DNA of 8,293 bases. Origin: an uncultured Flammeovirgaceae bacterium (lineage in GTDB: Bacteria > Bacteroidota > Bacteroidia > Cytophagales > Cyclobacteriaceae). Location of the stretch: positions 1 to 8,293 of the forward strand of contig CAMLLI010000141.1 of assembly GCA_946480685.1 (NCBI GenBank). The letters are read 5' to 3'. The translations under genes and the position numbers were made by a program. Below the pieces are notes generated by a model. The model made no database searches. It saw only the letters and a list, made by a program, of their open reading frames with translations, and was not told where the DNA came from. The first letter of the stretch is position 1, and each line of letters begins with the position of its first letter. Below are positions 5,856-8,293 of this stretch, one piece after another.

Positions 5856-7544
5856 ATTTAAACGGTTCATTTCTTTCACAGCGTAATCACATGCGCGCGC
5901 AGTCAGCGCCATATAGGTTAGCGATGGATTAACACACGAGGAGGAGGTCATGCAGGAGCCATCGGTAATGAAAACATTCTTAACACTATGCATTTGGTTG
6001 AATGCGTTGAGTACTGAAGTTTTTGCATCGCGCCCCATGCGCGCAGTGCCCATCTCGTGATTGGCGTTACCGGGAAACGAAGTGTTGATATAGGGCTTTA
6101 TATCTTTGAAGCCTGCTGCTTCCAGCATCTCTGCTGCTGCCTGTGACATGTGTTGCTGCATGGCCATTTCGTTCTCTTTAAACTCGCAATCAATAGTTAT
6201 AGTATTGCGGCCAAAGGCGTCTTTCTTTTCGGTGTTCAGTGTTACGCGATTATCCTGGTAAGGCAAACACTCACCGTAACCAGAAAAAGAAATTCCCCAC
6301 GGGCCGGGCATCTGAACACTTTGCTTCAGAGCTTCTCCTATCTGATCAGACGCAAAATGACTCATCCAACCACTACGCCACGAACTGCCCATGAGTCCAA
6401 AACCGCGAAAATAATTTTCGGTCTTGCCGTTCATGTTCTGAAAGCGTGGTACATATAGTCCGTTCGGTCTGCGGCCAAAATAATATTGATCTTCATATCC
6501 TTCCATCAGTGCTTCCGCTCCGGAGTGTTTGTGATGGTCCATCAGGTTTCGGCCAACTTGATCGCTGTCATTGCCTAATCCATTTTCGAAACGCTTCGAA
6601 ACAGAATTAAGAAGTATAAATGTTGTAGCAAGGGTTGATGCATTTAGAAAAAGTATGCGCGAGTAAAATTCAGTTACCTCTTTCGTTTCAGTATCAATAA
6701 CTTCAACACCAATCGCTTTCTTCTTTTGTTCGTCATACAAAACTCTGTTCACCAATGAGTGCGGCCGAAGGGTAAGATTACCGGTTGCAAAAGCTGCGGG
6801 CATTGTACTCGCATTCGTACTGAAGTAAGCTCCATATAAACAACCGCGGTGACACTGATTTCTATACTGACAAACACCACGGCCTTTAACAGGTGCAGTA
6901 AGATTTGCAACGCGACCAATCGTTATTCTTCTATCCGGAAATTTTTTCTCTGAACCTTCCTTGAATTTTTTTTCAACGCACGTCATCTCCATCGGTGGTT
7001 GAAAATTACCATCGGGTAGATGTGCAAGTCCTTCTGCCTGACCGCTTACACCGATAAATGTTTCCACGTAATCATACCATGGGGCGAGATCTTTATAGCG
7101 AATGGGCCAGTCAACACCATGACCATCGGAAAGATTGGCAGCAAAGTCGAGGTCGCTCCAGCGATAGCAGTGCCGGCCCCAGAGAAGCGATCGCCCTCCT
7201 ACAACATCACCGCGAATCCAGTCGAAGCGTTTCACTTCGGTGTAAGGATTCTCAAGATCGTTGATGTAAAAATGTTTATTGTCAGCGCGATAAGAGTAAT
7301 GCCGACACTGTATATATCCTTTTTCACGGTCTTCGCGCGTGAGCTTTCCTCCATGATCAAATTCCCATGGATCTTTGCTGGTAGTAGGGTAGCTCGGATG
7401 CTCAACATTCTTACCGCGTTCCAGCATCAGTACTTTTAATCCCTTCTCACACAGTTCTTTGGCTGCCCAACCACCACTTATACCGGAGCCTACAACAATC
7501 GCGTCATACGTATTTTGCTCACGGCTTTTACCGTTCAGGTTCAT
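5850..7544 (-). CDS. GMC-family FAD-dependent dehydrogenase, glucoside 3-dehydrogenase-like
   Basis: This is a 564-aa FAD flavoprotein of the glucose-methanol-choline family, likely to oxidise a sugar hydroxyl (a C3 glycoside oxidation is inferred). The FAD-binding GSGISGGWAAKEL starts at residue 19 and LERG (41-44) ends the Rossmann motif. GGRSLLWG is at 116-123. The catalytic histidine is H496 in NHEMGTARMG, with N539 in NPSLTYMALTARA as the second active-site residue. A CX5CX3C cluster (C225, C231, C235 in CQYRNQCHRGC) has the spacing of the three cysteines reported to bind a [3Fe-4S] centre in bacterial FAD glucose dehydrogenases, which would make it an electron-transferring dehydrogenase and not an oxidase. 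The ATG at 7544 is preferred to the GTG at 7562 because MNLNGKSREQNTYDAIVVG resembles relatives. No signal peptide is present: relatives are exported with a small Tat-carrying subunit, whose gene is not in this window. First gene of the operon; ends in tandem stops TAG TGA. Confidence 0.92.
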   Translation of the reverse strand: MNLNGKSREQNTYDAIVVGSGISGGWAAKELCEKGLKVLMLERGKNVEHPSYPTTSKDPWEFDHGGKLTREDREKGYIQCRHYSYRADNKHFYINDLENPYTEVKRFDWIRGDVVGGRSLLWGRHCYRWSDLDFAANLSDGHGVDWPIRYKDLAPWYDYVETFIGVSGQAEGLAHLPDGNFQPPMEMTCVEKKFKEGSEKKFPDRRITIGRVANLTAPVKGRGVCQYRNQCHRGCLYGAYFSTNASTMPAAFATGNLTLRPHSLVNRVLYDEQKKKAIGVEVIDTETKEVTEFYSRILFLNASTLATTFILLNSVSKRFENGLGNDSDQVGRNLMDHHKHSGAEALMEGYEDQYYFGRRPNGLYVPRFQNMNGKTENYFRGFGLMGSSWRSGWMSHFASDQIGEALKQSVQMPGPWGISFSGYGECLPYQDNRVTLNTEKKDAFGRNTITIDCEFKENEMAMQQHMSQAAAEMLEAAGFKDIKPYINTSFPGNANHEMGTARMGRDAKTSVLNAFNQMHSVKNVFITDGSCMTSSSCVNPSLTYMALTARACDYAVKEMNRLNI

Positions 7545-7606
7545 GCTTGCAATTTTCTTCACTCTAAGTTTTTAAAATCTTTTCGTTGGTGAAAATAAGT
7601 TTTTCA

Positions 7607-7624
7607 AACGGTAACGGGAACGGT
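7607..7624. repeat. Three tandem AACGGK hexamers in the divergent promoter region
   Basis: AACGGT, AACGGG and AACGGT follow each other without gap. On the minus strand they read ACCGTT-CCCGTT-ACCGTT and end 62 nt upstream of the GMC start codon. Such phased short repeats between divergent genes could be a protein-binding array. They overlap the left arm of the inverted repeat at 7610-7656. Confidence 0.5.
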
Positions 7625-7656
7625 CACATCGGTGTGAAACACCAACATTCGTTACC
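7610..7656. promoter_or_regulatory. Nested inverted repeats upstream of the GMC operon
   Basis: Outer arms GGTAACG (7610-7616) and CGTTACC (7650-7656) are perfect complements 33 nt apart. Inside them sits GGTGT-GAA-ACACC (7631-7643). A competing pair TCACA (7624-7628) / TGTGA (7633-7637) overlaps it. Read as RNA these could form a branched hairpin in a leader of the minus-strand operon; read as DNA they look like operator half-sites. No T-run follows, so a terminator is unlikely. Confidence 0.35.
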
Positions 7657-7691
7657 ATGGATGGTATTATGAAGTTGCTGAATTTTTATTT

Positions 7692-7707
7692 TGAATATTA
7701 ATATTCA
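7692..7707. promoter_or_regulatory. Perfect 16-bp palindrome, candidate operator
   Basis: TGAATATTAATATTCA is self-complementary over all 16 bases and lies 8 nt upstream of the carB -33 element, between the divergent carB and GMC genes. This is the usual size and position for a dimeric repressor or activator site. The sequence is AT-only except for its outer G and C, so chance is not negligible. Confidence 0.4.
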
Positions 7708-7715
7708 CGAATCGC

Positions 7716-7745
7716 TTTAGCATTCCACCTCATGTTATATTTTTG
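7716..7745 (+). promoter_or_regulatory. carB promoter, Bacteroidota sigma-type
   Basis: A -33-like TTTA (7716-7719) is followed after 18 nt by TATTTTTG (7738-7745), an exact match to TAnnTTTG. The -33 element differs from TTTG by one base. Transcription would begin near 7752, giving a leader of about 26 nt before the ATG at 7778. No Shine-Dalgarno sequence precedes the ATG, as is usual in this phylum. Confidence 0.55.
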
Positions 7746-7777
7746 CGCAATTTTGTTCATACCACTCCACTACAAAA

Positions 7778-8293
7778 ATGCCAAGAGATAGAAGTATTCG
7801 CTCCGTACTCATCATCGGTAGCGGCCCCATTATTATTGGTCAAGCCTGCGAGTTCGATTACTCCGGTTCACAAGCATCGCGCTCACTGCGCGAAGAAGGA
7901 ATCGAAGTCGTGCTGATCAATTCTAATCCGGCTACGATCATGACAGACAAGGTAACGGCTGATCATGTGTACCTGAAGCCGCTGACAAAAAAATCTATTC
8001 GTGAAATTCTGGAGAAGCATCATATCGATGCTGTGCTCCCGACTATGGGTGGGCAGACTGCACTGAACCTTTGCATTGATTGCGATAAGGCAGGCATCTG
8101 GCAACACTATGGTGTGCGTATCATTGGTGTTGACATCAAGGCCATTGAGACTACAGAAGACCGCGAGAAATTCAGGTTGAAAATGCTTGAGTTAAATGTG
8201 GGAGTTTGTAAAGGCGGTACAGCCAGTTCATTCCTGCAGGGAAAAGAAATTGCCCAGGAGATCGGATTTCCATTGGTGATCCGCCCCTCGTTC
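7778..8293 (+). CDS. carB: Carbamoyl phosphate synthetase large subunit (N-terminal part, cut by window end)
   Basis: The first 172 codons of the large subunit are present; the full protein is normally about 940-1070 aa, so most of the gene lies beyond the right edge. The enzyme makes carbamoyl phosphate from bicarbonate, ammonia (delivered from glutamine by CarA) and two ATP, feeding pyrimidine and arginine synthesis in the cytoplasm. The N-terminal pre-ATP-grasp domain is clear: GSGPIIIGQACEFDYSG (14-30), NSNPATIMTD (48-57) and PTMGGQTALN (88-97). R129 in TTEDREKF and R169 in IRPSF fall at the same numbers as the ATP-binding arginines of the E. coli protein, so there is no early insertion or deletion. 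The ATG at 7778 (MPRDRSIRSVLIIG) matches the E. coli N-terminus (MPKRTDIKSILILG). It is divergent from the GMC operon, and no carA is visible next to it in the window. Confidence 0.97.
   Translation, partial: MPRDRSIRSVLIIGSGPIIIGQACEFDYSGSQASRSLREEGIEVVLINSNPATIMTDKVTADHVYLKPLTKKSIREILEKHHIDAVLPTMGGQTALNLCIDCDKAGIWQHYGVRIIGVDIKAIETTEDREKFRLKMLELNVGVCKGGTASSFLQGKEIAQEIGFPLVIRPSF

Noticed and set aside
7545..7562. GTG start at 7562 for the GMC dehydrogenase
   Set aside because: It adds only MKKIAS, and the ATG at 7544 gives the N-terminus I expect from relatives; the choice does not affect any domain.
7883..8107. Minus-strand frame of 74 aa
   Set aside because: It is antisense to carB, whose translation matches the E. 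coli protein motif by motif.
1..8293. CRISPR array, tRNA, rRNA, insertion sequence or integrase
   Set aside because: No regularly spaced repeats, cloverleaf-like sequence, rRNA motif, transposase-like protein or terminal inverted repeats were seen on either strand.

Overview
The window looks like chromosomal DNA of a Bacteroidota member, probably Cytophagales-like. Its genes start at ATG without Shine-Dalgarno sequences, the recognisable promoter upstream of carB fits the Bacteroidota pattern (TTTG-like -33, TAnnTTTG -7), and the gene repertoire (GMC oxidoreductase, DUF1080, Tat-exported Gfo/Idh, short-form homogentisate dioxygenase) is typical of that phylum. The placement is inference from content, not from a marker gene tree.

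Layout, left to right. Positions 1-54 hold two adjacent small palindromes. A small unidentified minus-strand gene follows (55-258). From 388 to 1648 lies an AT-rich minus-strand cassette: a PIN-domain (VapC-like) ribonuclease gene preceded by a partner gene of unknown family. Both reading frames are broken by single-base shifts (+1 near 697-699 in the PIN gene, -1 somewhere in 1265-1388 in the partner), although the four expected PIN acidic residues are all still encoded. This looks like a decaying toxin-antitoxin pair. Next is an intact hmgA (1693-2886, minus), separated from the genes upstream of it by a strong rho-independent terminator at 2971-3010.

From 7544 down to 3043 is a three-gene minus-strand operon: a GMC-family FAD dehydrogenase (564 aa), a Sec-exported protein with two DUF1080 / 3-keto-disaccharide hydrolase domains (451 aa), and a Tat-exported Gfo/Idh/MocA oxidoreductase (447 aa), with gaps of 42 and 65 nt and the terminator at the end. 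Together they fit a 3-keto-glycoside route: the GMC enzyme oxidises a sugar ring hydroxyl, the DUF1080 protein cleaves the keto-glycoside, and the Gfo/Idh enzyme carries out a further redox step, mostly in the periplasm. The small Tat-carrying subunit that usually accompanies such GMC dehydrogenases is not in the window.

A 233-bp divergent intergenic region (7545-7777) separates this operon from carB (plus strand, starts 7778, cut off by the window end), the large subunit of carbamoyl phosphate synthetase. It contains three tandem AACGGK hexamers, nested inverted repeats, a perfect 16-bp palindrome and a good carB promoter. No tRNA, rRNA, CRISPR array, transposase or other mobile element was seen. 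No stretch of more than 300 bases is without a gene.
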